Shown piece after piece: positions 1 to 9,222 of a stretch of DNA of 64,000 bases. The DNA lies in contig NZ_JOHR01000018.1 in assembly GCF_000719775.1 (NCBI RefSeq), positions 1 to 64,000 of the forward strand. Reading direction: 5' to 3'. Position 1 is the stretch's first letter, and each line of letters opens with the position of its first letter. Below the pieces are notes generated by a model. It saw only the letters and a list, made by a program, of their open reading frames with translations. It was not told where the DNA came from and did not search any database. The DNA comes from Streptomyces sp. NRRL F-5135 (GTDB lineage Bacteria > Actinomycetota > Actinomycetes > Streptomycetales > Streptomycetaceae). A program made the translations under genes and the position numbers.

Positions 1-55
1 GGGGTGGACAGGGGGCGGCGGGGGAAGGGCGGGCCCGGGGCCGCGGGGGCGGCGC

Positions 56-961
56 TCACGGCGTGGCCTTGCGCGCGGTCGCGAAACGGGGGCGCTTGTT
101 CAGGTCCGGGTGGTCGGCCGCGTCCGCCCAGCCGGACTCCTCGTTGAAGATCCACGGCACCTGTCCGCCCTGCGTGTCCGCGTGCTCGATCACCACCAGT
201 CCGCCCGGCCGGAGCAGCCGGTGCGCGGTGCGCTCGATGCCGCGGATCGTGTCGAGGCCGTCCTCCCCGGAGAAGAGCGCCATCTCCGGGTCGTGGTCAC
301 GGGCCTCGGGCGCCACGTACTCCCACTCGGTGAGCGGGATGTACGGCGGGTTGGAGATCACCAGGTCGACCTGGCCGTCGAACTCCGGCAGCGCGCTCAG
401 TGCGTCGCCCTGGTGCACGGTGACCCGGGATCCCTCGGCGTTCTTCCGCGTCCACCGGAGCGCGTCCTCGGACAGTTCCACCGCGTGCACGCGCGAGCGC
501 GGCACCTCCTGGGCCATGGCGAGCGCGATCGCGCCCGAGCCGGCGCACAGGTCCACGATCAGCGGCTCGACGACGTCCATGGCCCGTACGGCGTCTATGG
601 CCCAGCCGACGACCGACTCGGTCTCCGGGCGCGGTACGAACACGCCGGGCCCCACCTGGAGCTCCAGATAGCGGAAGAAGGCCCGCCCGGTGATGTGCTG
701 GAGCGGCTCGCGGGCCTCGCGGCGGGCGACCGCCTCCCAGTACCGGGCGTCGAAGTCGCCGTCCTCGACGGTGTGCAGCTCGCCCCGCTTGACGCCGTGC
801 ACGTACGCGGCGAGCTCCTCCGCGTCGAAGCGCGGTGAGGGCACGCCCGCGTCGGCCAGCCGCTGGGTGGCCTGGGCCACCTCGGCGAGCAGCAGGCTGC
901 GGGGGACGGTGCCTCGGCGGAGCCGCTGAAGGTCGCTGTGCCCACCGGAATGTGGCTGCAC
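56..961 (-). CDS. prmC: Release factor glutamine methyltransferase PrmC (HemK)
   Basis: PrmC methylates the glutamine of the GGQ motif in class I release factors, using SAM, in the cytoplasm. The 301-residue protein has the N-terminal helical PrmC domain, a SAM-binding motif I (DLCAGSGAIALAMA, about residues 137-150) and the catalytic NPPY signature (about 204-207) followed by IPLTEWEYV. The GTG start at 961 is preceded by a strong GGAGG eight bases upstream. This gives a roughly 20-residue N-terminal extension compared with relatives that begin near LLLAEVAQ. Its substrate gene prfA lies just upstream on the same strand, 166 bases away, the usual actinobacterial pairing. The 55 bases to the left edge hold no recognisable feature. 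Confidence 0.97.
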   Translation of the reverse strand: MQPHSGGHSDLQRLRRGTVPRSLLLAEVAQATQRLADAGVPSPRFDAEELAAYVHGVKRGELHTVEDGDFDARYWEAVARREAREPLQHITGRAFFRYLELQVGPGVFVPRPETESVVGWAIDAVRAMDVVEPLIVDLCAGSGAIALAMAQEVPRSRVHAVELSEDALRWTRKNAEGSRVTVHQGDALSALPEFDGQVDLVISNPPYIPLTEWEYVAPEARDHDPEMALFSGEDGLDTIRGIERTAHRLLRPGGLVVIEHADTQGGQVPWIFNEESGWADAADHPDLNKRPRFATARKATP

Positions 962-1126
962 GCTGGTTCCTCCGGACTGCGAGTGACGGCGAGTGTGGGA
1001 TGTGCGGGTGCTGCTTGCGCTGCGGATGCTACGGGTGGTGCCGGTGGACCGGGGAGGGTGCGGAGCGGTCCACGTGGCCCCGGTGAGGCCGGTGGTCCGG
1101 GCGGCTCCGTACCGTACCGCCGCCGC

Positions 1127-2206
1127 TCACTGCGCCGCGGCGAGCTTCGCGGCGGAGTCGGCGTCGACGCACGCCTGGATCACCGCGTCCAGGTCCCCGT
1201 CGAGCACCTGGTCCAGGTTGTAGGACTTGAAGCCGACGCGGTGGTCCGAGATGCGGTTCTCCGGGAAGTTGTACGTGCGGATCTTCTCGGACCGGTCGAC
1301 GGTGCGGACCTGGCTGCGCCGGGCGTCGGCGGCCGACCGCTCCGCCTCTTCCTGCGCCGCCGCGAGGAGCCGCGAGCGCAGGATGCGCAGGGCCTGCTCC
1401 TTGTTCTGGAGCTGGCTCTTCTCGTTCTGGCAGGAGGCGACGACGCCGGTCGGCAGGTGCGTGATGCGGACGGCGGAGTCGGTGGTGTTGACGGACTGGC
1501 CGCCGGGCCCCGACGAGCGGTAGACGTCGATCCGCAGGTCGTTCGGGTTGATCTCGACGTCGATCTCCTCGGCCTCGGGGGTCACCAGGACCCCGGCGGC
1601 GGAGGTGTGGATGCGGCCCTGCGACTCGGTGGCGGGCACGCGCTGCACGCGGTGCACCCCGCCCTCGTACTTCAGCCGCGCCCAGACGCCCTGCCCCGGC
1701 TCCGTGGCGCCGTTGCCGCCCTTGGTCTTCACCGCGACCTGGACGTCCTTGTAGCCGCCCAGCTCGGACTCCGTCGCGTCGATGATCTCGGTCTTCCAGC
1801 CGACGCGCTCGGCGTAGCGCAGGTACATGCGCAGCAGGTCACCGGCGAACAGGGCGGACTCGTCGCCGCCCGCGCCCGCCTTGACCTCCAGGATCACGTC
1901 CTTGTCGTCGCTCGGGTCGCGCGGGACGAGCAGCAGGCGGAGCTTCTCGGTCAGCTCCTCGCGCTCCTTCTCCAGCGTCTTGACCTCGGCCGCGAAGTCG
2001 GGGTCGGCGGCGGCGAACTCGCGGGCCGTCCCGATGTCGTCGCCCACCTGCCGCCAGGAGCGGTACGTGGCGACGATCGGCGTCAGCTCCGCGTACCGCT
2101 TGTTGAGCTTGCGCGCGTGCGCCTGGTCGGCGTGGACCGACGGATCGGCGAGCCTGCGCTCCAGGTCGGCGTGTTCACCGACCAGTTCCTCGACCGCCTC
2201 GAACAT
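1127..2206 (-). CDS. prfA: Peptide chain release factor 1
   Basis: RF1 recognises UAA and UAG and triggers peptidyl-tRNA hydrolysis. The 359-residue product has the normal family length. The codon-recognition PxT motif appears as PAT near residue 191 (RF2 has SPF instead). The catalytic GGQ lies near residue 235 in [20 protein letters not shown], the substrate of PrmC. The reading frame stays open about 60 codons upstream, but the ATG at 2206 has an AGGAG at proper spacing and matches the family N terminus (MFEAVEELV). It lies downstream of rpmE, separated from it by a strong hairpin, so it may be transcribed partly by readthrough. Confidence 0.98.
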   Translation of the reverse strand: MFEAVEELVGEHADLERRLADPSVHADQAHARKLNKRYAELTPIVATYRSWRQVGDDIGTAREFAAADPDFAAEVKTLEKEREELTEKLRLLLVPRDPSDDKDVILEVKAGAGGDESALFAGDLLRMYLRYAERVGWKTEIIDATESELGGYKDVQVAVKTKGGNGATEPGQGVWARLKYEGGVHRVQRVPATESQGRIHTSAAGVLVTPEAEEIDVEINPNDLRIDVYRSSGPGGQSVNTTDSAVRITHLPTGVVASCQNEKSQLQNKEQALRILRSRLLAAAQEEAERSAADARRSQVRTVDRSEKIRTYNFPENRISDHRVGFKSYNLDQVLDGDLDAVIQACVDADSAAKLAAAQ

Positions 2207-2268
2207 CGGGGGCTCCTGGGTTCGTACGAAGGTGCTGCGGAGGGAGTATTTCCCACGACCACGCCAAA

Positions 2269-2314
2269 GCGCCGGTCTCGGCGCCCCGGAGAACGGGGCA
2301 CCGAGGACCGGCGC
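2269..2314 (-). terminator. Hairpin between rpmE and prfA
   Basis: The arms GCGCCGGTCTCGGCGCCCCG and CGGGGCACCGAGGACCGGCGC pair almost completely around the loop GAGAA (one or two mismatches). The position just past the rpmE stop codon suggests a terminator or attenuator setting the ratio of rpmE to prfA transcripts. There is no long U tract, which is common in high-GC actinobacteria. Confidence 0.7.
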
Positions 2315-2324
2315 GGGCGGCTCG

Positions 2325-2549
2325 CTACTTCTTGCCGGAGCCGGCGGCCTTGCCGAAGCGGGCCTCGAAGCGGGCCACGCGGCCACCGGTGTCGAGGATC
2401 TTCTGCTTGCCCGTGTAGAACGGGTGGCACTCGGAGCACAGGTCGGCGCGGATGGTGCCGCTCTCGATGGTGCTCCGGGTGGTGAACGACGCGCCGCAGG
2501 TGCAGCTGACCTGGGTCTCGACGTACGCGGGGTGGATGTCGCGCTTCAA
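2325..2549 (-). CDS. rpmE: 50S ribosomal protein L31 (zinc-binding type)
   Basis: L31 is a small large-subunit protein bridging the 50S and 30S heads. The 74-residue product has the zinc-binding C+ form: Cys16, Cys18, Cys38 and Cys41, with the conserved HPFYTGKQ after the last cysteine. The ATG at 2549 follows the ribosome-binding site AGGAGAATCCC. A sigma-R type promoter sits about 110 bases upstream. In Streptomyces coelicolor rpmE is a known sigma-R target (established knowledge), so the same thiol-oxidative-stress control is inferred here. Confidence 0.98.
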   Translation of the reverse strand: MKRDIHPAYVETQVSCTCGASFTTRSTIESGTIRADLCSECHPFYTGKQKILDTGGRVARFEARFGKAAGSGKK

Positions 2550-2654
2550 GGGATTCTCCTAGTTCCGGGAGGGCTCCGGGTCGCACGCGCCGTGTTGCGC
2601 GTACGTGAACCGGGACCGACGTACCAGTCTGCCAGGACCGGCCGTATCTCCCAA

Positions 2655-2680
2655 AACGGGGGGACGCCCGGAGATATTCC
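2655..2680 (-). promoter_or_regulatory. Sigma-R type promoter of rpmE
   Basis: On the minus strand GGAAT (2680-2676) is followed after exactly 18 bases by GTT (2657-2655). This matches the GGAAT-N18-GTT consensus of Streptomyces sigma-R promoters. The predicted start lies near 2648, leaving a leader of about 100 bases before rpmE. Confidence 0.8.
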
Positions 2681-2698
2681 ACCCGGCGCGCGCCGTCC

Positions 2699-3799
2699 TC
2701 AGCGCTCCTTCACCACCTGGCTCGCGCTGCCCTTGTCACCGGCCGAGTTCTTGACGGCCGAGGCCGGAACCGGCCGGTCGGCGCGCAGGGCCGACCAGAC
2801 CCGCTGGGACGCCGCGTCGAGCGGCAGCACTCGGTTGGGGTCGTTCGGGTCGTAGCGCACCGGCATCGTGACCATCTGGACGTCATGGGGCCCGAGGTCC
2901 TTGAGGCCGCCCGCGAAGCCCACCAGCTTGTCGACCGAGTCGAGCTGGGAATCGGGGGTGACGGCGGTGGTGGCGGTGTTCGCGAGGTCGTAGAGCTTCT
3001 TGGGGTTGCTGAATACGCCGACGTTCCTGACCTGGTCCATCAGCGCCTTGACGAACGCCTGCTGGAGCTGGATCCGGCCGAGGTCGCTGCCGTCGCCGAC
3101 GCCGTGGCGGGTCCGTACCAGCCCGAGGGCCTGCTCGCCGTCGAGCGTGTGGGTGCCGGGGGCGAGCTTCAGGTGGCTGTTGGGGTCGTCGATGGCCCGC
3201 GTGGTGGTGATCTTCACACCGCCGAGCTGCGTGACGAGCTTCTTGAAGCCGGTGAAGTCGACCTCGATGTAGTGGTCCATCCGGATGCCGGACATGGACT
3301 CGACGGTCTTCACCGCGCAGGCCGGGCCGCCGACCTCGTACGCCGTGTTGAACATGGCCTCCCGCTGTCCCGGCACGGTCCTGCCGTCCGCGTCCGTGCA
3401 GGCGGGCCGGTCGATCAGGGTGTCGCGCGGTACGGAGACGACGCTGGCCTTCTTGTGGCCCTTGTAGACGTGCACGACCATCGCCGTGTCGGAGCGGGCG
3501 CCGCCGCCGTCCTGGCCGTACCGGGCGTTCGCGCCGGCGCGTGAGTCCGAGCCGAGGACCAGGATGTCCTGGGAGCCGTTGTCGGCGTCCGCCGGGCGGT
3601 CCCCGCCGAGCTGGGCGTTGATGTCGATGCCCTTCAGGTTGCCGTCGAGCTTGGCGTAGACGTAACCGAGCCCGGATCCGCCGACGAGTATCAGGCCCGC
3701 CACCGACCAGGCCGCGACGGTTGTCACACGTCGGCGCCTGCTGGGCGTCCTGCGGCGCTTGCCGCCGCCGTTTATTCGGCCGCTGATCCGCTGGCTCAT
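2699..3799 (-). CDS. LytR-CpsA-Psr (LCP) family glycopolymer ligase
   Basis: LCP proteins attach teichoic-acid-like or other glycopolymers to peptidoglycan at the outer face of the membrane. The 366-residue protein has a basic cytoplasmic N terminus (RRRTPSRRRRV), one membrane segment (about residues 26-45) and an extracellular LCP domain. That domain contains the DILVLGSDSRAG and RSDTAMVVHV motifs, SVPRDTLIDRP, the long GGV..T.RAIDD stretch and LVRTRHGVGDGSDLGR, which holds the conserved arginines. The ATG at 3799 has GAGGGAGA upstream. The frame is open a further 93 codons, but that part is not protein-like. It follows rho on the same strand, behind the rho terminator. Confidence 0.92.
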   Translation of the reverse strand: MSQRISGRINGGGKRRRTPSRRRRVTTVAAWSVAGLILVGGSGLGYVYAKLDGNLKGIDINAQLGGDRPADADNGSQDILVLGSDSRAGANARYGQDGGGARSDTAMVVHVYKGHKKASVVSVPRDTLIDRPACTDADGRTVPGQREAMFNTAYEVGGPACAVKTVESMSGIRMDHYIEVDFTGFKKLVTQLGGVKITTTRAIDDPNSHLKLAPGTHTLDGEQALGLVRTRHGVGDGSDLGRIQLQQAFVKALMDQVRNVGVFSNPKKLYDLANTATTAVTPDSQLDSVDKLVGFAGGLKDLGPHDVQMVTMPVRYDPNDPNRVLPLDAASQRVWSALRADRPVPASAVKNSAGDKGSASQVVKER

Positions 3800-4107
3800 G
3801 GTCTCCCTCAGTCCGTGGTCCGGTCCGGCTGCCTCCTGTCGTGGTGGTGAGGCGGGCTCCGTCACCTCGTGTACAGACAGTGAAGCATCAGGCAGCGTGG
3901 CACAGCACCCTGAACGGCTCCTGAGCGTCCGCGTGCGCGGCGCTGTCCGGCCGCTGGCGGCCGTTTCCGTCCTCACCTGCGCTTTTGTCCGCACGGACCG
4001 CTCAGTGGCGCCCCCGCGGCCGTCCTCGGCCTGTGGCAAAGGTCTCGGCGGGGGGCAAACGACAACGTAGGGGCGCATAAGGGACCCTTAAGGGCCGCGG
4101 GTACGAC

Positions 4108-4142
4108 GAACCGCCCCGGCGCGCGCTGCGCCGGGGCGGTTC
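4108..4142 (-). terminator. Distal terminator hairpin downstream of rho
   Basis: A perfect 15-bp stem, GAACCGCCCCGGCGC paired with GCGCCGGGGCGGTTC around the loop GCGCT, lies about 50 bases past the rho stop codon. The palindrome CCCTTAAGGG lies just beyond it at 4084-4093. Confidence 0.85.
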
Positions 4143-4155
4143 GGGTGCGGGTTCC

Positions 4156-4186
4156 GCTGTCGCCGTACGCACCGTACGGCGACAGC
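4156..4186 (-). terminator. Proximal hairpin immediately after rho
   Basis: A perfect 14-bp stem, GCTGTCGCCGTACG with CGTACGGCGACAGC and a three-base loop, begins six bases after the rho stop codon. It forms a tandem pair with the 4108-4142 hairpin. Confidence 0.75.
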
Positions 4187-4192
4187 CCCGCC

Positions 4193-6232
4193 TCAGTCGT
4201 TGCCGTTGTTCCCGTTGCCGACGCCGGGCGTCGTCTTCTGGATCTGGAGCAGGAACTCCGCGTTCGACTTCGTCTGCTTCATCTTGTCCAGCAGCAGCTC
4301 GATCGCCTGCTGCTGGTCGAGCGCGTGCAGTACCCTGCGCAGCTTCCAGACGATGGCCAGCTCATCGCCGGCGAGCAGGATCTCCTCCTTGCGGGTGCTG
4401 GACGCGTCCACGTCCACCGCCGGGAAGATGCGCTTGTCCGAGAGCTTCCGGTCGAGCCTGAGCTCCATGTTGCCGGTGCCCTTAAACTCCTCGAAGATCA
4501 CCTCGTCCATGCGCGAGCCGGTCTCGACGAGCGCGGTGGCCAGGATGGTCAGCGAGCCGCCGTCCTCGATGTTGCGCGCGGCGCCGAAGAAACGCTTGGG
4601 CGGGTACAGCGCGGTCGAGTCGACACCACCGGACAGGATGCGCCCGGAGGCCGGGGCCGCCAGGTTGTACGCACGGCCCAGGCGGGTGATGGAGTCCAGC
4701 AGGACGACCACGTCGTGGCCCAGCTCCACCAGGCGCTTGGCGCGCTCGATGGCCAGTTCGGCGACCGTCGTGTGGTCCTCGGCCGGGCGGTCGAAGGTCG
4801 AGGAGATGACCTCGCCCTTGACCGACCGCTGCATGTCGGTGACCTCTTCCGGCCGCTCGTCGACGAGGACGACCATCAGGTGGCACTCGGGGCTGTTGAC
4901 CGTGATCGCGTTGGCGATGGACTGAAGGATCATGGTCTTGCCGGTCTTGGGCGGGGCCACGATCAGACCGCGCTGGCCCTTGCCGATCGGGGCGACCAGG
5001 TCGATGATCCGCGTGGTCAGCACGCCCGGGTCGGTCTCCAGCCGGAGCCGTTCCTGCGGGTAGAGCGGGGTCAGCTTCTGGAACTCCGGGCGGCCGCGGC
5101 CGCTTTCGGGCGCCATCCCGTTGACGGAGTCCAGCCGCACCAGCGCGTTGAACTTCTCGCGGCGCTCGCCCTCCTTGGGCTGGCGCACGGCGCCGGTGAC
5201 GTGGTCACCCTTGCGCAGGCCGTTCTTGCGGACCTGGGCGAGGGAGACGTAGACGTCGTTCGGGCCCGGCAGGTAACCGGAGGTGCGGATGAACGCGTAG
5301 TTGTCGAGGATGTCGAGGATGCCCGCGACGGGGATCAGCACATCGTCCTCGGCGACCTGCGGCTCGGGGCCGAACTCGTCACGGCCGCGGCGCCCGCGGC
5401 GGTCGCGGTAACGGCCGCGCCGGCCGCGCCGGCCGCCGCCGTCCTCGTCGAAGTCGTCCTGCGCGTTCTGCTGCCCGCGACCGCCCTGCCGGCCGCCGCC
5501 CTGCTGCTGGCCGCCCTGCTGGTCGTCGCCCTTGCCCCGGCCGCGCTGCCGGTCCCTGCGCTCGCCGCGGTCCCGGCCGCCCTGGCCGTCGCGCTCGCCC
5601 CGCTGGCCGCGGTCCTGGCGGTCGCCGCGCCGGCCCTCGCCGTCGCCCCGCTCGGGGGCGGCCACGGCGGACTCGGCCTTGGTGTCGGGCTGCGCCTCGA
5701 CCTTGACGTCACCGGCGGCCTCGGCGCGACCCTCGGCCTTGGACTCGGGGCTGCCCGCCTGGGCGGTGGCCCGACGGCGGCGGCGCTCGCCCGTGGGCTG
5801 GTCGTCGCTGGCCGGCTGACCGGGGATGTCGATCTGCTGCTGTGCGGTGGCCTGCTGCTCCTGCTCCGTGACCTGTTGCTCGCCGGCCTTCTTCTCGGCG
5901 GCTTCACCCGTACGGGCCTTGGAGGTTGCGCGCCGCTTCGGCTTGGCGGCGCCGTCCTCGGAGCCGCCGGTCGCCTCGCTCTTCGGCGCGGCGGAGGCTC
6001 CGGCCTGGGCCTCCTTGATGACCTCGATCAGCTGGCTCTTGCGCATCCGCGCGGTGCCCCTGATCCCGAGGCCGGACGCGACCTGCTGAAGCTCGGCCAG
6101 GACCATGCCCTCGAGGCCGGTGCCGGAGCGGCGGCGCCGTGCGGTGGTGCCAGTGGCAGCACCTGCGGCGGGCGCGGAATTGTCGACGTTGCTGTCGGCA
6201 GTCACGCCCATCAGATCGGTGGTGTCGCTCAC
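4193..6232 (-). CDS. rho: Transcription termination factor Rho, actinobacterial long form
   Basis: Rho is the hexameric RNA-dependent ATPase that terminates untranslated transcripts. The 679-residue protein is far longer than E. coli Rho (419). An N-terminal Rho_N/SAP-like module (about residues 45-75) is followed by a roughly 230-residue insertion very rich in Arg, Gly, Asp and Gln. Then come the cold-shock RNA-binding domain ([19 protein letters not shown]) and the ATPase with Walker A (APPKTGKT), [13 protein letters not shown] and the catalytic [11 protein letters not shown] region. The start is GTG at 6232 with a GGAAGG upstream; the start sequence [10 protein letters not shown] is typical for the genus. 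The insertion is known in actinobacterial Rho and is thought to add RNA contacts. Two hairpins follow the gene. Confidence 0.97.
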   Translation of the reverse strand: MSDTTDLMGVTADSNVDNSAPAAGAATGTTARRRRSGTGLEGMVLAELQQVASGLGIRGTARMRKSQLIEVIKEAQAGASAAPKSEATGGSEDGAAKPKRRATSKARTGEAAEKKAGEQQVTEQEQQATAQQQIDIPGQPASDDQPTGERRRRRATAQAGSPESKAEGRAEAAGDVKVEAQPDTKAESAVAAPERGDGEGRRGDRQDRGQRGERDGQGGRDRGERRDRQRGRGKGDDQQGGQQQGGGRQGGRGQQNAQDDFDEDGGGRRGRRGRYRDRRGRRGRDEFGPEPQVAEDDVLIPVAGILDILDNYAFIRTSGYLPGPNDVYVSLAQVRKNGLRKGDHVTGAVRQPKEGERREKFNALVRLDSVNGMAPESGRGRPEFQKLTPLYPQERLRLETDPGVLTTRIIDLVAPIGKGQRGLIVAPPKTGKTMILQSIANAITVNSPECHLMVVLVDERPEEVTDMQRSVKGEVISSTFDRPAEDHTTVAELAIERAKRLVELGHDVVVLLDSITRLGRAYNLAAPASGRILSGGVDSTALYPPKRFFGAARNIEDGGSLTILATALVETGSRMDEVIFEEFKGTGNMELRLDRKLSDKRIFPAVDVDASSTRKEEILLAGDELAIVWKLRRVLHALDQQQAIELLLDKMKQTKSNAEFLLQIQKTTPGVGNGNNGND

Positions 6233-6620
6233 GAAGGGTCCTTCCCTGGAGCGGACGTCGGCCTTCTGGCTCGGCGACCGGTTGTGCTGTCCGACGGCGA
6301 TCCCATCTTGTGGACCGTGCCGGGGCGGTGGTCCCGCCGGGTACGGCGGAGAAATATGCGTACGTGCCATGGGTTCCGGCCCGAGATCCCCCTGCTCGGC
6401 CCTCCGCTGGGACAGAACGGGGGGTGTCGTGCCGGTTCCGGTGCGTGCTCAAAACTGCTCAGGCAGGCTGCGCAGGCAGTTGAGGAGGCTCCCGGAAGAA
6501 GGGTGGTCCCGAATCGGGACACGAAGCACCGCGTCGCGATGACGGCGGTTGCAGACTTGAGGTTAACACTACCGGCTCCAACAAACATTCCCCCTCTCCC
6601 TGACCGGCAATCTCCTGGGG
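6233..6620 (-). promoter_or_regulatory. Long untranslated leader/promoter region of rho
   Basis: There are 388 bases without a convincing gene between thrB and rho. The segment at about 6515-6595 is the least GC-rich of the interval (TAGTGTTAACCTCAAG on the minus strand) and probably holds the promoter. The transcribed part contains GTCCCGATTCGGGAC, a self-complementary element near 6508-6522. A long leader would fit the autoregulation known for rho in other bacteria, but no specific attenuator could be identified. Confidence 0.4.
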
Positions 6621-7538
6621 CTACGAGCCGAGCGGCAGAACGCTCGCGCCGGCGTCGTCGAGGGTGAGCCGGTTGGCCGCCCATCCCTCGCCCGCCAGCC
6701 GTGCGACCTTGTCGGCCGCACCGTCCTCGACCAGCGCCAGGACCGTGGGGCCGGCGCCGGAGACCACCGCGGGTACGCCGTCCGCGCGCAGCCTGCTCAC
6801 CAGCGCGACGCTCTCGGGCATCGCCGGGGAGCGGTAGTCCTGGTGGATACGGTCCTCGGTGGCCGGCAGCAGCAGTTCGGGGCGCCTGGTCAGCGCCTCG
6901 ACGAGCAGGGCGGCACGGCCGGCGTTGGCCGCCGCGTCCACGTGCGGGACCGTACGCGGCAGCAGGCCGCGGGCGGTCTCCGTGAGGACCGGGCTCCCCG
7001 GCACGAAAACCACCGGAACGATGCACTCGGCCGGATCCATCCTGATCGCGCGCGCCGCTCCGCCGTCCGTCCAGGCCAGCGTGAAACCGCCGAGCAGACA
7101 GGCCGCGACGTTGTCGGGATGGCCCTCGATCTCCGTGGCCAGCTCCAGCAGCGCCGCGTCGTCCAGCCGGGCGTCGCCGCCTATGGTCACGGCGCGGGCG
7201 GCGACGATCCCGGCGCAGATCGCGGCGGAGGAGGAGCCCAGGCCGCGGCCGTGCGGGATGCGGTTGGCGCAGACGACCTCGAGGCCACGGGGCTGGCCGC
7301 CGAGGAGCTCGAAGGCCGTGCGCAGGGAACGTACGAGCAGGTGGGACTCGTCACGGGGGAGCGTGTCGGCGCCCTCACCCGCGATGTCGACGTGCAGGCC
7401 GGAATCGGCGACGCGGACGACCACGTCGTCGTAGAGCCCCAGCGACAGTCCGAAGGCATCGAAGCCCGGACCGAGATTTGCGCTGGTGGCGGGGGTGCGC
7501 ACCCGTACGGCGGCGGCACGGAAGGCGGGACCGGCCAT
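6621..7538 (-). CDS. thrB: Homoserine kinase
   Basis: ThrB phosphorylates L-homoserine to O-phosphohomoserine with ATP, the penultimate step to threonine. The 305-residue GHMP-family protein has the N-terminal RVRTPATSANLGPGFDAFGL, the ATP-binding motif PHGRGLGSSSAAI and the C-terminal VSGAGPTVLAL (GHMP motif 3). The ATG at 7538 fits the family N terminus (MAGPAFRAAAVRVRTPAT). The product of hom is its substrate and thrC uses its product. Unlike the usual tight arrangement, a 606-base gap separates it from thrC, so it may have its own promoter. Confidence 0.97.
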   Translation of the reverse strand: MAGPAFRAAAVRVRTPATSANLGPGFDAFGLSLGLYDDVVVRVADSGLHVDIAGEGADTLPRDESHLLVRSLRTAFELLGGQPRGLEVVCANRIPHGRGLGSSSAAICAGIVAARAVTIGGDARLDDAALLELATEIEGHPDNVAACLLGGFTLAWTDGGAARAIRMDPAECIVPVVFVPGSPVLTETARGLLPRTVPHVDAAANAGRAALLVEALTRRPELLLPATEDRIHQDYRSPAMPESVALVSRLRADGVPAVVSGAGPTVLALVEDGAADKVARLAGEGWAANRLTLDDAGASVLPLGS

Positions 7539-7676
7539 CGCTTCGACGACTCTCCTTGTGGCTGCGTGGTGGGGACTGCGTACCGCGAGACGTGGTGACC
7601 GCGGGTTGTCCGACGATGTACGGGACACCCGAGGGCCACGGGAGGCAACAACACCGCGGCATATGCGGCGGGCGGG

Positions 7677-7695
7677 TTAGGTACAGCCTATCTAA
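7677..7695. promoter_or_regulatory. Candidate DmdR/IdeR-type iron box
   Basis: The 19-base sequence TTAGGTACAGCCTATCTAA is an imperfect inverted repeat (TTAGGTA/TATCTAA around CAGCC). It resembles the actinobacterial iron box TTAGGTTAGGCTCACCTAA at 13 of 19 positions by eye. On the minus strand it contains TAGGCT, a good -10 hexamer, so it could control transcription toward thrB. On the plus strand it lies 41 bases before the short ORF at 7737. Binding has not been shown. Confidence 0.5.
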
Positions 7696-7736
7696 GGATG
7701 GATGCATGGCGACATAGGGCGCACAGGAGGCGCACG

Positions 7737-7871
7737 ATGCGTGTCGCACTCCTGGCGTGCGCCGAGTCCCGTCGTCCGACCTTTCCGGCCCGTCCGCTCC
7801 CGTACCCCGCTCGCTCGGGCCGGGGGGAATCAGGCGGGGCAGCCGCCGGACCGGCGCCGCCCCGGCCCTGA
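7737..7871 (+). CDS. Possible small protein downstream of the iron box
   Basis: A 44-codon ORF starts with ATG at 7737 preceded by a strong AGGAGGCGCACG. The product begins MRVALLACAESRRPTFPA and ends in a Gly/Ala/Pro-rich tail. No membrane segment or known family was recognised. The ribosome-binding site and the iron box 41 bases upstream are the only reasons to consider it real; it could equally be a leader peptide or chance. Codon third positions are mostly G or C, as expected here for any open frame. Confidence 0.3.
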   Translation: MRVALLACAESRRPTFPARPLPYPARSGRGESGGAAAGPAPPRP

Positions 7872-8144
7872 ACGGGCCAGGGACCCGGCTGTTGACGCCC
7901 TGTCCGCCGCCGGGGCGCTCCGCCGGAGCGCCCCGGCGGACGGAGAGGACGAGGACCCGGCCGTACGCCCTGCTGGCGGGCGGATCCGGACAGCATCGGG
8001 TAGATCCGGACGAGCCTCGCCGGGCCGGTCCGTCGACGCGGAACGGGCTCGGGGGCCGCGCGGCGCACGCCGTGCCGCTGCCGGCCGGTCGCACGACGCC
8101 CCGCGGCCGTCGAGGCGCATGTGACCCGCGTGACGTGAGTTATG

Positions 8145-9215
8145 TCACCCCAGGCCGAGGCGTTCCGCCGCCGCCACCGCGTCGACCGGGACCGTGATCG
8201 GCTGCGGGGCGCCCGCGACCGCCCAGTCCGGGTCCTTGAGGCCGTTTCCGGTGACCGTGCAGACGATGCGCTGGCCGGGGTCGACCTTGCCCTCCTCGGC
8301 CGCCTTCAGCAGGCCCGCGACGGACGCCGCCGAGGCCGGCTCCACGAAGACGCCTTCCCGCGCGGCCAACAGCCGGTAGGCGGACAGGATCTGCCGGTCC
8401 GTCACCTCGTCGATGAAACCGCCCGATTCGTCCCGTGCCGCCAGCGCGTGGCTCCAGGACGCCGGGTTGCCGATCCGGATCGCGGTCGCGACGGTGCGCG
8501 GGTCCTTGACGACCTCGCCGCGCACGATCGGCGCCGAGCCGGACGCCTGGTAGCCCCACATGCGCGGGGTGCGGCCGGCCACGCCGTCCGCCGCGTATTC
8601 GGTGTAACCCTTCCAGTACGCGGTGATGTTGCCGGCGTTCCCGACGGGCAGGACATGGATGTCCGGCGCGTCGCCCAGCGCGTCCACGATCTCGAAGGCG
8701 GCCGTCTTCTGCCCCTCGATACGGACCGGATTGACCGAATTGACCAGCGCCACCGGGTAGTTGTCGGCCAGCGACCGCGCCAGCGTGAGGCAGTCGTCGA
8801 AGTTGCCGTCGACCTGGAGGATCCGCGCGCCGTGGACCAGCGCCTGGCCCATCTTGCCCAGCGCGATCTTGCCCTGGGGGACGAGGACGGCGCAGACCAT
8901 CCCGGCCCGTACGGCGTACGCCGCCGCCGAGGCCGAGGTGTTGCCGGTGGAGGCGCAGATGACGGCCTGCGCGCCCTCCTCCTTGGCCCGGGTGATGGCC
9001 ATGGTCATGCCACGGTCCTTGAACGAGCCGGTCGGGTTGGCGCCCTCGACCTTGAGATGCACCTCACAGCCCGTGCGCTCGGACAGCACCTGCGCGGGCA
9101 CCAACGGCGTGCCGCCCTCGCGGAGCGTGACGACCGGCGTCGTGTCCGTCACCGGGAGGCGGTCCCGGTACTCCTCGATGATGCCCCGCCACTGGTGGGT
9201 GCCAATGCTGGTCAT
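8145..9215 (-). CDS. thrC: Threonine synthase
   Basis: ThrC converts O-phosphohomoserine to threonine with PLP. The 356-residue protein is of the short actinobacterial type. The PLP lysine lies in [11 protein letters not shown] (about residue 58), followed by the conserved [14 protein letters not shown] and the glycine loop [15 protein letters not shown]. The ATG at 9215 ([20 protein letters not shown]) is the family start. It begins seven bases after the hom stop, so hom and thrC form one operon. Confidence 0.98.
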   Translation of the reverse strand: MTSIGTHQWRGIIEEYRDRLPVTDTTPVVTLREGGTPLVPAQVLSERTGCEVHLKVEGANPTGSFKDRGMTMAITRAKEEGAQAVICASTGNTSASAAAYAVRAGMVCAVLVPQGKIALGKMGQALVHGARILQVDGNFDDCLTLARSLADNYPVALVNSVNPVRIEGQKTAAFEIVDALGDAPDIHVLPVGNAGNITAYWKGYTEYAADGVAGRTPRMWGYQASGSAPIVRGEVVKDPRTVATAIRIGNPASWSHALAARDESGGFIDEVTDRQILSAYRLLAAREGVFVEPASAASVAGLLKAAEEGKVDPGQRIVCTVTGNGLKDPDWAVAGAPQPITVPVDAVAAAERLGLG

Positions 9216-9222
9216 GGGTCCC

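Larger units (their letters stand above)
7539..8144. other. 606-base gap between thrC and thrB
   Basis: The gap holds a candidate iron box (7677-7695) and one short plus-strand ORF (7737-7871), annotated separately. The remaining 270 bases (7872-8144) are GC-rich, with no frame that looks like a conserved protein. Near the thrC end, GTGAC (8121) and GTCAC (8144) flank GCGTGACGTGAGTTAT, possibly a weak protein-binding site. No terminator of convincing quality was seen. Confidence 0.4.

Noticed and set aside
938..2485. Long plus-strand open frame across prmC-prfA
   Set aside because: Antisense shadow of well-recognised genes; composition is high Arg/Gly/Val without family features, as expected in high-GC DNA.
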